Source of the DNA: Trochalopteron elliotii
Lineage: Eukaryota; Chordata; Aves; Passeriformes; Leiothrichidae
DNA: 64,000 bases
Reading direction: 5' to 3'
Assembly: GCA_024734555.1 (NCBI GenBank)
Contig: JANPWX010000338.1
Coordinates: forward strand, 2,629,155 to 2,693,154
The first letter of the stretch is position 1; the number at the start of each line of letters is the position of its first letter. A program made the position numbers and the translations under genes. Below, piece by piece: positions 52,168 through 64,000 of the stretch. The notes under the pieces were generated by a model. It ran no database searches, was not told where the DNA came from, and saw nothing but the letters and a program-made list of their open reading frames with translations.

Positions 52168-55100
52168 GTAAGTACACTCCCAACATTCCCCAGCTGAACC
52201 ACAGCTTCCATGGAAGGCTCAAGAGGGCACAAAGCAGCATTTTATGTTCTCCAGTAAACCTGGAATATCCTCTCCCTAAACTGAGGGCCGAATTGCTCTT
52301 TCAAGACACTCTGATAGGGCATAAATTGAACCCTACCTGAGTGTTAGTCAGAAGAAATGTAGAAGGAAAAAATGGTATATTTCCAAGTGACATGCAGTAA
52401 AGTTTCAGGCCATGTTCAGTCCCAGAGCTTGTGAATTACCCACAGTAATTTAGGACGTGCAGAGCTTCACTAACTTGCAGTTCACTGCAACTCTCAGAGA
52501 GGGAAAGTTTCAGAGCAATGGAATGTTACATCCCATCTCCAAGACATTTCCTGAGAAATACTAAAAATTTACAGAGCCTAAAGAAGAAAACTCCGTTGAG
52601 GCAAATCAAATAAGAAGGAAAACAGTGTTAGGTGCCGTATGAGCTATTCAATGACAAAAAATCCAGGGTATTTTTTTCAGGTTAAGATGTGTTACTTCTC
52701 ATGCCTTTGGTTTAAACTAGGACAGATTTCTCCCTTCTTTGTTTTACTTAGTCATGCTATGTATGATTATAGAAATCCCATTCCTTCTTTAGTATTTTAA
52801 TTATTTTACTGGCATATATCATCAATGTTCCTATTTTCCTGTTTCAGTCTCAGATAATTAATGCTCAAAAAAAAAAAGAGTCTACGTTGGTTTTATGTTA
52901 ATTTTGACTTTATAGAATTATGCCCCTTTTTCAATTACTTTTGGAAGCTCTTTTCCTTATTTACATATACTCAATATACAAAAAAACCCTCTTCAGAACA
53001 TGTGTGCTTACCTACTTTGAGAGACACAGAGGGAATGGAATTTTCCATTTTGATCCAATTCTAACTGACATACGGAAATCTGAATTAAAATAATTAAGAG
53101 TAGTAAAAGAACATGTACATTCTAGAAACAATTTTTAGCAATCAATAGCAAATTTCTGTAATAAATGTTTATTTTTTTACCTTTCATAGATGTTCATTTT
53201 GCTTTAAATTAAACTAAGCTAATTTTCAAAACTATTTATACAAATTTAAAAAATTCACAACATTAACAGAGAAACTACAATCTGCAAGTCTTAAAATGCA
53301 CAGAAACAGTATGTCAATGAACTACTATTGCAAGTAAACTTCTTTAAATTCAAAAACTGTGTTAGTATGCTGCAAGGTTTTAAAATGTGCTGGGTTAGCC
53401 AAGTTACTGATAACACATAATGAAATGGGTACAACTTTAGACTTGTTCAGTGTGCTTTAGAGTTAAGGTCTTTTAATTAGTTGTGCCGTGTGATCACTGT
53501 TTGTGGGTAATACAATAGGCCAGCTGAATTTTTAAAAGATATCTATTACAATTTCTTGTATTTTTCTTCCTCAGGATCTTCCATGGTTCTGAGTCTTCAG
53601 ATTGTTTTGCTAATTGTTTAATTATATAACTGAAAGGAAATTTTAATGATGAATGTTAATAATTGTTAATCCCATGTAAATAAAAATTTCCATTTTCTTT
53701 CTTCTTACACAGACTGCTTTCTACTATAATTATTTTGAGGGAGGGGTGGATAAATCATGTTTATATTAATTTGGAAGTAAGAAAATAAAAATAGATTCAT
53801 ATCACAACCATGTTAGTCCTAAACATTATCTTGGTAGTGGATAATTTGGTAAGAGCACTGGTAAAGAGAGCCTAGTTTTCAGGAGTGAGACTTGAAGCCC
53901 TTTTTAACAGCTCTCTGAAGTCTGTTCCCATGCTTCCTGTGATGTGTGGCCATCTGCCAAGTCCACCTTTGGCAGATATGTCAGTCCTGAGTGTGAGGGT
54001 ACTGTCATCAGAGCTGCTGTCACCTGCCTTGCTGCTCACAGTTTATGCCTTGCAAAGTGACCTTTGCCTTCCTGTCATGTGTGCTGACATGCAGCATCAT
54101 CCTCCCTGTTCCCATTTTCTTTGTGAACAGCACATTATTGAACGCTGCTATGTTTAGCTCATATGCCAGGGATGGTTAGCAGCAACCTTCAAATGTGTAG
54201 ACTAGCTGAGTAGTTTTGCATAGTTCCAGAAATTCTCTCCAAGCCGACGAAACTTTGGGGACACATCAGCTGCTGACAGTTATCAGCCCAAGAAGGAGGT
54301 AACCCTCACATCGTGTTAGACTTTAAACAGAACTTCTGACAGGGGCTTTAGTATGTGAATGTGAGGCAGAAGAAAAGTGTTTAATCAAAAAATGATCTTT
54401 GTAAATATATCTCTTCATGATTCACTGCGGCTGTTGATGATGCTTTGTCTTCATAGACTTCACTGATAATTGTACACAGTGTCAGTGGAGAATCATCTAT
54501 GCTCTATGGCTAAAGCCAGGTCAAGCAAGTGGTCCATAACAGTACACCTGAACTGGATATTCTCTCTCATGTTGTCAATAAATTAGCATTTCCCTTGACT
54601 GAGACATCAGGGTCATAAATTAAGTCATAGGAAATGGATTTCTAAAGACCTCTTGACCCTCAAGCAGTTTCACAGGAACAAATGAGTTTGGCAGCATGTC
54701 TGGACTACTTCCCAAAAGGCTAGAGGGAAGTCCAGAATTTTGGCCATTTATTGGCCACTTTTCAACAGCCTTCACTCAAGAACAGGATGACCAAGGGGAG
54801 ATTTGAATAAAAGCTCAGACATGTTTCAGAGAAAATAAGTAGTCTCTGACAATCCTAATTAGCATGAGAGTTTGGTTGTGATGGACATAGGCATCTGAGC
54901 TAATCAGCCTAAGTTTCTTCACAAAATATAATGGAGAAAATCAGCAATGTCTCCAAATTTTGCATGGATAAAAATGCACAAAGGTAGCTTACAATGCATG
55001 CTATGTGTCTACTTTATCATGAAGTGAAGTGAACCCTGAAAGTTCTCATTCATCTATTCAGAATAGAGGGACTGGCTCAGCTGCATCTACATTTAGATGA

Positions 55101-58100
55101 ATCCCACATTATGGGACAGGTCGTAAGCTAGTCACAGCTCATATATCAAATTCCACTCAGAAATCAGATGCCAGAAGTGCTGACATTGTACTGTATGTTT
55201 ACAGAGGAATGCTCCCATTTATTCAGCAGTTATGTTTCTAATTTTATCTAAAGACAATCTTCAGGGAATTTGAGGATTCAGATGAACTTGATAGAAATAT
55301 TAGGAGAGGTGAAAGCAAGAGTAACTTATCAGTTGAGAAAGTCAGATGTACATAAGAACTAGTAAGACCAAATACTAAGCTTAAGTATTGCAAATAATCC
55401 TAGTAAGATGTATTTTATAGCATTGTTTACTCTATTTCAGTTTATTACCAACATAAGAGTTCTTTATTTGTTACTGATGACTTTATTCTAAAACAAACTC
55501 AGTTTTTGCTGGCTACCTCTGAAGAGAACATTCAGCACTAATTTCCACAAAGGCAAAGGCTTTCGCTGAAGTACATACTAGAAGAGATAACGTGGAGTAT
55601 GCAAACCTTTATCAGTAATATCCCTGGACAGGGACTAGACGGAAAAGTAAAAACTGAGTAACCTGAGAAAAGTTAGAAAGATAGCATTTGAACCTTTGAA
55701 CCGTTCAGTTTCAGGAGGAACATTTTCTATTTATACAAGAAAGAATAAAGCAAACATAGCAATTAACAATCTGGTTAGCTGAACATTTGTAGGTGCTATG
55801 CTCTTAATTGTGAAGCAAATGGTTACCCTCAAGTCACACGTAAAAGGAAATTGTTACAACACAGCTGCTTAAACTGAAAACAGCTCACTGGAAAGGACCC
55901 TGAAGAATCCCAGGTTCACTGCAAGTTTATCTGATCTAAAAAGATGAATCAAGACATCATCATTGGCCCTAGGCTGATGGACCCTATGACAGAAAAAAAT
56001 CTAATGTAGACCTTTTTTGTAGTCTCCAAAGCACAGATGCATCAGAAACTAGGTTTTGCCTGTTTCCAAAGCTCTTGGAATTACATACTTCAGCCTCCTG
56101 AACAGGAGACATTATTTAAAGTTTAAATGCAGGACATATGTCATTACAAGGTAGAAAATCGGACAGTGCATTGTTTATTCTTTGAAAGATATGATGATTT
56201 TTCTGAAAAAATTAAAACAAAAATTATCACACTTTGTAGCGTGAGCACAATCTATAATGGAAGAGTTACACAGTGCAGAAAATCTGAATAAATGCTTGAA
56301 AGCAGAAAGAGTGGTGTTGCTTGAAAAGCTCCATCCCTAACTCCAAATGAAACCCTTGTCGCTAATAGAAAGTTTCCCAAATATCCATCCTTTGAAAAGA
56401 AACATCACTACAGTTTTGACTAGAAATGTATGACTTGGAAGAGCAGTGGCAATGTCAGAGTTGTACTAAACATGGATAGAAAATGAACTGTTAGTCTAGA
56501 CATGTTTCTCATGATCCATCTGTAGTACTCCTTGTTCAGTTCCCTGATTTTCCTGTTTGCTTGCTCTATGCCAATAATCCCAGGTTCATTTGTAAGAGCT
56601 TCCTATTTCACCTTCCCCTGGTTATGGGAGAGGAGGAGTTAACAGTGTCCATTGCCCATAGGTTGGGGCTCCTGTGACAGCTTGGGTTGGAATGCCAATG
56701 TGGTGCTCCTTGCTTCCTGAAAACCACCCTGTGCAACAACCTAAGAGCTTCCAGGGTAGCCCAAAGGCTGCATTCTCTATTTATAGAGGTGAAGCTTGTG
56801 TTTGTAGGTATAGTCTTTTGCTATTGTGGCCAGACAGCTGATAGAAATGGACAGTGTAGAAAACCTGCTTGCTGAGAAGTATTTCTGGGAAGGATTATGC
56901 CAGGAAATGCGGAGAAAACCTGTCAGAAAGCTGTCAGAAGAGATTTAAAAAATCTTTTCCTTAGGCTCTTGTCCTGGATAGTTATTTTATCTAGAAGAGA
57001 GATACGTGCTGCAGAAATGATGTGCCAATTTTCTAGATGTTATGAATAGGAAGTAGTGTTTTGATAGTGAAGACTGGAGGAGGACTCTGAAATACATATT
57101 AGTTTTTTTAAACATTATCAGCCTGAAATTTAGAAAATAAAGTCAAATTTTTTGTATGCCACTACATAGTGGTTTTGTTTTATGCTTTCTGACTTAATTG
57201 AGCAGAGTAGCATAACGAGACTATTTTTCCTCATCATATAAAATCCTTTTAAGTTCAGTAGTGATGACATGCTGTCAGAATGCTTTGTTTCCAGAAGAGG
57301 ATAATCAGGCAACAACACAATGGCCTAAGCCTGATGTGAATCAAAATAGAATATTGCCTATATAGAAGAACTTGGCAGTAAATATATAGTTTGCGGTGAT
57401 TTTTAATGTTGTTTCCATAAGGAGGTCCTTTATCAGGTGGAGAACTGTTGTGCGCCAGATTTTTCGTTTGTCAGACAGAGGGGATTATTGCTTCTGGGGC
57501 CAATCTTTGGGTAATTGCTCATTTACAGGTATCTAGAGACAGTGGATTTGACTTTCTCATTTCCTTACATTGCACTGCAGTTGAGCTGTAAGATGGCTAT
57601 ACTCTTCTTTACAGTCTATATCTCTATTGCTGTTTAGCTGAATGTTATTGAAAATAGGGAACAATACAAAAATAATGGCTGGGTTCAGGAGTTCTTTATT
57701 ATAATAACATTTTCATCACTGCCCAGAATGTTTAATTAAGTCTGCAGGAGAAGTAGAGGAATTAAGAAATGAGCAAACACAAGAAAATCCTGGCAATTCA
57801 GATGTTTTATTTGGTGCTTGCAAAATGGAATGAATCAACATCAATATGAAATATTCAGTCATTTGAATTGGCCAGATTTTTTTCCCGTACTTAAATCCTT
57901 AAGCTGCTTCCTGGGTTCCGTTTGAAATACCAGTAAAACACTGATTTCCGGATGCAGAGGGAAGATTTACAGCTCAGGAGACATAATGAAATTAAGCTTT
58001 TTGTCTTTTTCCAATTTTGAGTCAGATTAGGCTGGATCTAGATCTCTAGGAATACTCTGCCTGTTCTTAGGTATGGTCTACACTCTATGTCATGCACAGG

Positions 58101-58439
58101 CTTGATATTTTGACTTGGTACAAATGAGTGTTCCTGAAACATGGTCAGCTGTGACTGCATAGGTGTTATTTCTGCTTGTAGTGTCTCACATCCCTAGGAC
58201 CTGTCTCCAGAGTCATTGCTGTTATATTCTTTGGACTTGATGCACCGTTAAGGAGCATCTAACCTTAGTCCCTTTGCAAGCTCCTTTAATTTTTTTTTCC
58301 CTTGTTTGCAACTTGTAGTTGGGCCTTCTGCAACTTTAAACCCAGACAAAACAAAATTTTTCTTATCTTTCTCTTAGAAATTTCTCTTAGAATTATCTTA
58401 TGTTTTAGCAGCACTCCTGGTCTGTGTTTGGAATTGCTT

Positions 58440-59079
58440 TCATTGTGCCCATGTGAATCTCATGAAGTCCAAGTCCAGGAACAAGTTCCTGCACTGGGGT
58501 CAGAGCCATCCCTGGTATCATCACAGACTGGGGGCTCCAAGGATTGAGAGCAGCCCAGTGGAGGAGGACTTTGGGTGTTGATGCACAAAAAATTGATCGT
58601 GACCTGGCACTGTGCGCTTGCAGCCCAGAAAGACAATTGTAGCTGGGGCTGCATCAAAAGCAATGTGGCCATTAGATCAGGGGAGGTTATTTTTCTCCTT
58701 TGTTCTACTCTCATACTACCCCACATGGAGTACAGCATCCTGTTCTAAGGTCCCCAATGAAAGACAGCAGCGTATTAAAGCAGGTTATGAGGAGGGTCAG
58801 GAAAATTATCAGGGCTGTGGAACACCTCTCCTATGAGGAAAGACACGACAGAATTGGGGTAGTTCAATCTGGAGCAGAAAGTTCTGGGGTGACCTTATTG
58901 TAGCCCAGCAGTACTTAAAGACTCCTACAGGAAAGATGGGGAGAGAGTTTTTACTTGTGCCTTGTGTAGTGATAGGACAAGAGAAAATATTTTTAAAAAG
59001 GAGGAGGGTAGCTTTACATTGGAAGAAATTGTTTACTATGGGAGTGGTGACACATTGGAATGGTTTGTCCAGAGAAGTT
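58440..59079 (+). mobile_element. CR1 LINE, left part of an interrupted element, + orientation
   Basis: This matches the end of CR1 ORF2 (reverse transcriptase) and the start of its 3' region, in order: 'gattgagagcagccc', 'gtgcgcttgcagcccagaaa', 'gctggggctgcatcaaaagc', 'tggagtacagcatcctgttc', 'cacctctcctatgaggaaag', 'ctacaggaaagatggggaga' and 'agtgataggacaagagaaaa'. It breaks off after 'ccagagaagtt' and resumes at 60051. The open frames within it (for example 58460-58738 - and 58612-58836 +) are decayed or antisense remnants and not genes. Confidence 0.9.
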
Positions 59080-60050
59080 CATAGAATCATATGATAATAG
59101 AAATAATTGGGCTGGAAGGAGACCTTGAAGATCATCTAGTTCTAACCCTCCTGCTGTGGGCAGGGACACCTTAAACTAGACAAGTTTGCTCAGACCCTCA
59201 TCAAACTTGGCCTTGAATAACTCCCATGGGGCAACCTGTTCCACTGCCTCACCACCCTTACAGTAAATATTTTTTTCCTAATATAACATCTAAACCTACT
59301 CTCTTTTCATTTTGAGCCCATTCCTCCCTATCCTGTCACTACATGCTCTTGTAAATAGCCTTGTCTGATCTTTCCTGTAAGTTCCCTTCAAGTACTGGAA
59401 GGCCACAATTAGGTCACCCAAAACCTTCTTTTTTCTGGGTTGAATAATCCCAATTCTCTCAGCCTTTCCTCTCAGGAGAGGTGCTCCATCCCTCTGATCA
59501 ACTTGGTGTCCCTCCTCTGGACTCACTCCAAAAGGTCCTTCCTGTCCTGGGGACCCCAGAGCTGGATACATTGCTGGATGCAGGTGGGGTCTCACCAGAG
59601 GAGAGCAGATGGGCAGAATCCCCTCCCTCACCCTGCTGCCCATGCTGCTTTGGATGCAGCCCAGGATAGGATTGGTGTTCCGGGCTGTGAGCGCACACTG
59701 CTGGGCCATGTCCAGCTTCTTGTCAACCATCACCCACAAGTCCTTGTCAACACTGCTGCTCTCGGTCTGTTCATCCCCTGTGCTGATATCGAGGGTTGCC
59801 CTGACCCAGCTGCAGCACCTTGCTCTTGGTCTTGTGAAACCTCATGAGACTCCCATGGGCCCACTTCTTCACTGTGTCTAGATCCCTCTAGATGGCATCC
59901 TGTTCTTCAGGTGTGTCAACAGTACCACTCAGCTTGGTGTCATCTGCTGACTTGCTGAGGGCGCACTCAGTCCCTCTGTTGATGTTGTTAATGCAGATCT
60001 CAAAGAATCTAAGTTGAATTATGTTATATTAAGATATTATTGAAAATACT
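59080..60050 (-). mobile_element. CR1 LINE inserted in reverse into the other CR1
   Basis: The inverted CR1 3' end is at 59080 ('catagaatcatatgataata'), followed by 'gggctggaaggagaccttga', 'caacctgttccactgcctca', 'ctcagcctttcctctcagga' and 'gggctgtgagcgcacactgc', out to about 60010 ('tgttaatgcagatctcaaag'). It is 5'-truncated at the right side. The last 40 bp (60011-60050) is AT-rich and not clearly CR1. AAGTT is present at both edges (59075-59079 and 60051-60055), consistent with a 5-bp target duplication. The 147-codon reverse frame at 59296-59739 falls in this element and is decayed CR1 coding sequence. Confidence 0.88.
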
Positions 60051-60196
60051 AAGTTGCATATGCCCCATCATTGAAAGTGTTCAAGGTCAGGTTTGGTGGG
60101 ACTTCCAACAACCTGATCTGGAGAATGATATCCTTGCCAAGGGCAGGGGGTTGGGGCTGATGATCTTTACAGGTTCCTTTCAACACAACCCATTCT
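60051..60196 (+). mobile_element. CR1 LINE, right part (3' end) of the interrupted element, + orientation
   Basis: It resumes exactly where the left part stopped: 'aagttgcatatgccccatca', 'gaaagtgttcaaggtcaggt', 'caacctgatctggag', 'ccaagggcagggggttgggg' and the end 'tttcaacacaacccattct'. With 58440-59079 it forms one CR1 copy of about 785 bp. Confidence 0.88.
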
Positions 60197-63100
60197 CTCC
60201 CTGATTTATCACAACTTATTCGAACAGTTTTAGGATTATGTTCCAGTTAGGGAATCAGCAGTCTCCTGTGCTTATGATGAGCAGCTGTCACCTCCTATCA
60301 CACAGAATACAGTAGCCTTGAAACCTTCAAGGAGTTTGTTGAGTACAAATGGGTAGATACCATAAAAATATCAATTAAAAAGTTTTATTTTTATTTAAGT
60401 TAAATTTGTATCAAGGGTGCTCTGACCTTCCGTGATTTCTTTCTAAAGAAATTCGGGTTTCTAGGATGTGTGTTCTCCTGGGAAGCAAATCTTAAGGTTA
60501 TCTTAAGATAGTCTATGCTTTTGTCATTTCACCTTGCTGAACAGTATAATACCTATCCTTGAATTCATCTCTGTAACTGTAATGTGGATGAAACTAAAAT
60601 ACCCATTTATTTCCTGGTCGCTCTCCAGTTTTTGGAGTGTAATGTGTGTCTTTGGTGTATCTGCTTTGATTTATCTGGAAGATTTGTGTAAGTATGTGTG
60701 AAATAGCATTGCCTGTGTTTGGCCTTCTGCACCTACCATCTCTCTCTGTTCAGTTCCATGGCCTCATTCAAGGTCCTTACAGACACCTGGTGGTCATTTG
60801 GCCACCTGCAGATTGTATATACTTTTTGGGTGCAGGTAAGATATTGCGCTTAGTGGGAGCTGAGCTTTTAGTACATGCACTTTCATCCTCTGTTTGATAG
60901 CTCACAGTTTTCCAGGATTTTTCACACAGTGATTCACGCTCCAGTGACTCAGCACCATGTCTCTGAGGACGAGATGTTTGTGCTGCTCTTTCTTGCCACG
61001 TTATAATAACTTCTGACAATTCTCCACCAATTCTCAGGTCCATAATTAAGCAGGTCTGAGCCACAAACACCCCAAACACCCTGTTTGTACAAGCTCATAA
61101 CACTTGCTATTATATAAATGGCCACACCGTAGACCATGGAGTATAAACTTGAAGACATTTTCGTAAGCAGTGTTGCAGGCTGGAAGTGATCTCTGGGAAA
61201 AGGACTGCACATACGTAAAAATGACATACAACACGCTTTGTTTTCAGTGTATTTTTTAAATTTACTGAAGTGGTTTCTTGTTCCTCAAGCAATCAATAGG
61301 ATCTAAATACCTCACATGCTTGTTTGTTTAACTGGTGATTAGTAAGAGTGAAAGAATAGACTTTCTGAGTCATCTTGTCCTGCCTTACACGTTTGCCGGA
61401 GGGCACTGCACTGCACTGTGAGCCAACTTGCTGTTGGGAAGTCAGAGCACTCAGGGCAAAGGCAACAGCACAGCCTTTTATGGGGGCTGAGGGTCCCTCG
61501 GGCTTTTGCTTTGAATACAAAAAACATTTTCATAAAGAAAATTAAATGAAGTACTCTTCAGATTTGTCAAGTCCTGATGAGTGAAATTACTTAAAACTAA
61601 ATTTTATAATGCGTTTTGTAAAACATTTTAAATAATGTTTTAATCAGTTGATGTTTACACCCTTTGCCTTAATAGCACTCAGATGAAAAAGATCAATGAT
61701 TATTTTACTCTGCAAAGACTATAAAAATTTAATGGTTCGCATAATAAGTATAACTCATAAAATCTACAGTTTAAATATGGATGGTTATTAACCTGTTTTT
61801 AAAAAGCTGCAATTAAAGTGAAAAGGAATTACTTAAAGAAATTATTTTATTGCTGTAGTCTGAGGATGAAAAAAGTGATAAAATTCTAAAATCACTGTTA
61901 TTTCTGTTGATGAGACAGACATTTTGAAGGATTTAAAATAAGGCATTAATTTTTTCTAACCTTAGATCCACTTGTGTTTCTAATATAGATGAATAACTAT
62001 TTGCAGGTTTTTTTGGGTTTTTTAAACAACCTACAATTTGTTCTTAGGAATTTCAAAGATATCTTGAAAAAAGAATGAGTTTACATGACAGGTAATTTCA
62101 CACAGAGTAAACGCATTCCTAAGCACAGTTACTTCATTAATTGTTTATTCGTAACATGTAGTAACAGTGCTTTTGCTATTCAAGAATGTGCCTTAAAACA
62201 TATGCAGGCTTTTATCCTTTATGATAATGGAAAATTAGGGATTCTTTTCTACTCTTTTTAGTCACAGTAGTTTGGGCTGCTAAATGGCACATGCTGAAGA
62301 ACTCATATATCTGGAGTCTTTGCATGTTGCACTCTCTGATGAAATATTTCTTTAATGTCCATGTCCTGTCTAATTTATTTTTTTCTAATATTTTTTGATA
62401 AGGGAAGAAAATTCCCAAGGGTCCTGTGTTGTACTTGTGCAGTGAAATTGGATGTAGAATTCCAGATTCTCATGCAACTACTGTTTTTCCTGGCATCTTT
62501 CCTTTTGGCTGTAGTGAATGCTTAAAGTAATCCTGTGTTAATATTCATATAGATTAAATTAGTAATCAAAACAATTCCTTAAAGAATAGTTCAAAACCTT
62601 GTATTTCCCAGGAAATCAGTGTTTCTCTTTTAAATGCATTGGTTTATATAAAACAGAGGAGTATCAAATTCTTACTATTTCAGAAAATACAATTCAGAGT
62701 TTTTTAGAAAACATTATATTTTGTCCAGAATTAAATGTTTTGTGATTTCACAAGTAAAAAATAATAGATGACACATTACATTTACACTTTTTTTTAATGA
62801 GGAAGTATAAGAAAAAATGTAAATAGACTCTGTAGCTTCCTTACACAATAAAAACAGTTATGTTTAGAACTAAATGTAAAAGCTGTCATAATAATTCACA
62901 GCAGAAGACTAAAGAGTCTACAAGTGAAGGAAAATGGTAGATAAAAGAATAAATTTATATAGGAAAGAGATGTTCTTAATTACAGTTAGAGATGGTGTAA
63001 AGCCTGCTGCAAAACTGTCTGGGAGAAGTTTCAGTAATTTGCTACTGTGAAACTGCCAGGATGTTTGAATGTCAGAGGGACCAGTTCTAATGAATGGAGA

Positions 63101-64000
63101 CCATGGGAGGAATTCCTGAAGTTGAACATAAGAGGCCTGTGAAAGGAAAGAAAACTTTAAGAGGGAAGTAGTATTTATTTACTTCTGGAACATTTGTCAA
63201 GAAAATAGGACAGGTCTAAATCTACAGCCTTTACTTCTTTTATTCAGGTCCAGTTTTCATTACACTTATCTGTAGCCGACCATGTCCATGCTTTGTTAAA
63301 AATTAAAATGCCAGGACCAAGCCAAGCATTATCTGTGCCTGCTCTGACAAGTTACAGAAGATCGAAAGAGCTGAGAACACAAGTAGCCATGCTTGCCAGA
63401 CTGTGCCTTCAGTGAGATATATTTTAGGAAGTTCTTGAGCCAAATGTGTTGTCTTGGCATGTGCTAGCCCCCCATGAGGTAACATACTTAACTGGATGGA
63501 ATCAGCAGGAGAGTTTGTGTATTTTAACTACCAATGTGGTAATTTGAGTTTTCTCATTCCCTTCCCCAGACAGAGCCTAATATATCCAAGCAGAGAGACA
63601 CACTGGAAAATTTCCTTGAGTAACCTAAGTAGTAGGAAGAGATGAGAACATACAAACTTTGCCTTGCTATAAACAGTAGAAGTCTAAGTACTATTTTTAA
63701 GGTGCTATGCTCATGGGAGCTGGAAGTGGATGAAGAAAAAAAATCTACATCACCTTACTCCTAGTTTGTGTTTTTAATGGACTGATTTGCTAATGGATCC
63801 AACCCATTACATTATTGGTGTTGCTGGGACTCAGATGACCAAGATAAATCACAGGGGTGATGCCTGAGTTAATTATAGCAGTGCCCTCGCAAACGGCACT
63901 ATCAGCTCTGGGAAGCAGCAAAAGCTATTGTTGGCTTTAGGAAGTAACATGAGAGAGTGGTGCCTGGGAGAGGAGAGGCAGTGAGGAGGCTGCCATTTCC

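Larger units (their letters stand above)
52168..64000 (+). other. ZNF385D: start of the next ZNF385D intron (runs out of window)
   Basis: It begins with the donor GTAAGT in phase 0. The next exon should open with ATG GAT CC (MDPIQKAV in the family). I looked for it and did not find it: the ATGGATCC at about 63794 continues as a different sequence. Apart from the nested CR1 elements at 58.4-60.2 kb, the intron is AT-rich and holds nothing I can name. Confidence 0.8.

Noticed and set aside
51991..52197. A 68-codon open frame starting at ATG 51991 as the true start of the gene
   Set aside because: Its first 11 codons lie in the pyrimidine tract and acceptor of the exon, and its last 10 run past the GTAAGT donor. 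The coding part is only 52025-52167, spliced to 23233-23254.
58460..59847. Several 60-147-codon frames on both strands as host genes
   Set aside because: They fall entirely in CR1 LINE sequence and are remnants or antisense shadows of the reverse-transcriptase frame.
63794..63840. ATGGATCC as the next ZNF385D exon (expected to start MDPIQKAV)
   Set aside because: The reading continues MDPTHY and diverges at once from the family. There is no suitable acceptor just before it.
1..64000. A CRISPR array, operon, phage or bacterial mobile system
   Set aside because: Composition, spliced gene structure and CR1 repeats show vertebrate nuclear DNA. No regularly spaced repeats with unique spacers were found.

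Overview
This window is AT-rich vertebrate DNA, almost certainly avian. The interspersed repeats are CR1 LINE fragments with bird-type 3' ends, plus one degraded LTR of a kind I recognise from bird genomes. There are no bacterial-type genes. Most long reading frames here are chance frames in non-coding DNA or remnants of CR1 reverse-transcriptase sequence.

The window carries the 5' end of one protein-coding gene on the + strand, ZNF385D, a member of the ZNF385 matrin-type C2H2 zinc-finger family. Two coding exons are visible. Exon A (23233-23254) is only 22 nt of coding sequence. It encodes MRNIMYFG, with the last codon split, and is followed by a consensus GTAAGT donor. Exon B (52025-52167) opens with the two bases that complete the split glycine codon. 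It then encodes the proline-rich segment GTCQSPALPALVRPPAPP, the LDIKPFLPFPLD block and a final NFNA, ending in phase 0 at another GTAAGT donor. Joined, the two exons give the first 55 residues of the protein. The identification rests on my recollection of the vertebrate ZNF385D N-terminus and on agreement of the splice phases. The zinc-finger exons lie beyond position 64000.

Layout: 1-22.8 kb is upstream DNA with an old LTR (380-831), a CR1 3' end (3958-4250), an A/C-only-like tract near 16.9 kb and a pair of 19-bp palindromes near 19.35 kb. The region 22.8-23.7 kb is the presumed 5' flank, 5' UTR and first coding exon. It holds an A18/T14 tract pair, a TATA-like box, upstream ORFs, a candidate UTR splice acceptor and a mild local excess of CpG. 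Positions 23255-52024 are a 28,770-bp intron with a GC-rich island at 26.2-26.6 kb, several short tandem repeats and a reverse-oriented CR1 at 43.07-43.43 kb. Positions 52168-64000 are the start of the next intron, dominated by a CR1 interrupted by a second, inverted CR1 (58.4-60.2 kb).

I did not find a novel enzymatic or defence system. The most informative observations are the very short start exon with its overlapping upstream ORFs, the dated CR1-in-CR1 nesting with a short target duplication, and several unusually clean palindromes and short tandem repeats in otherwise unremarkable DNA.
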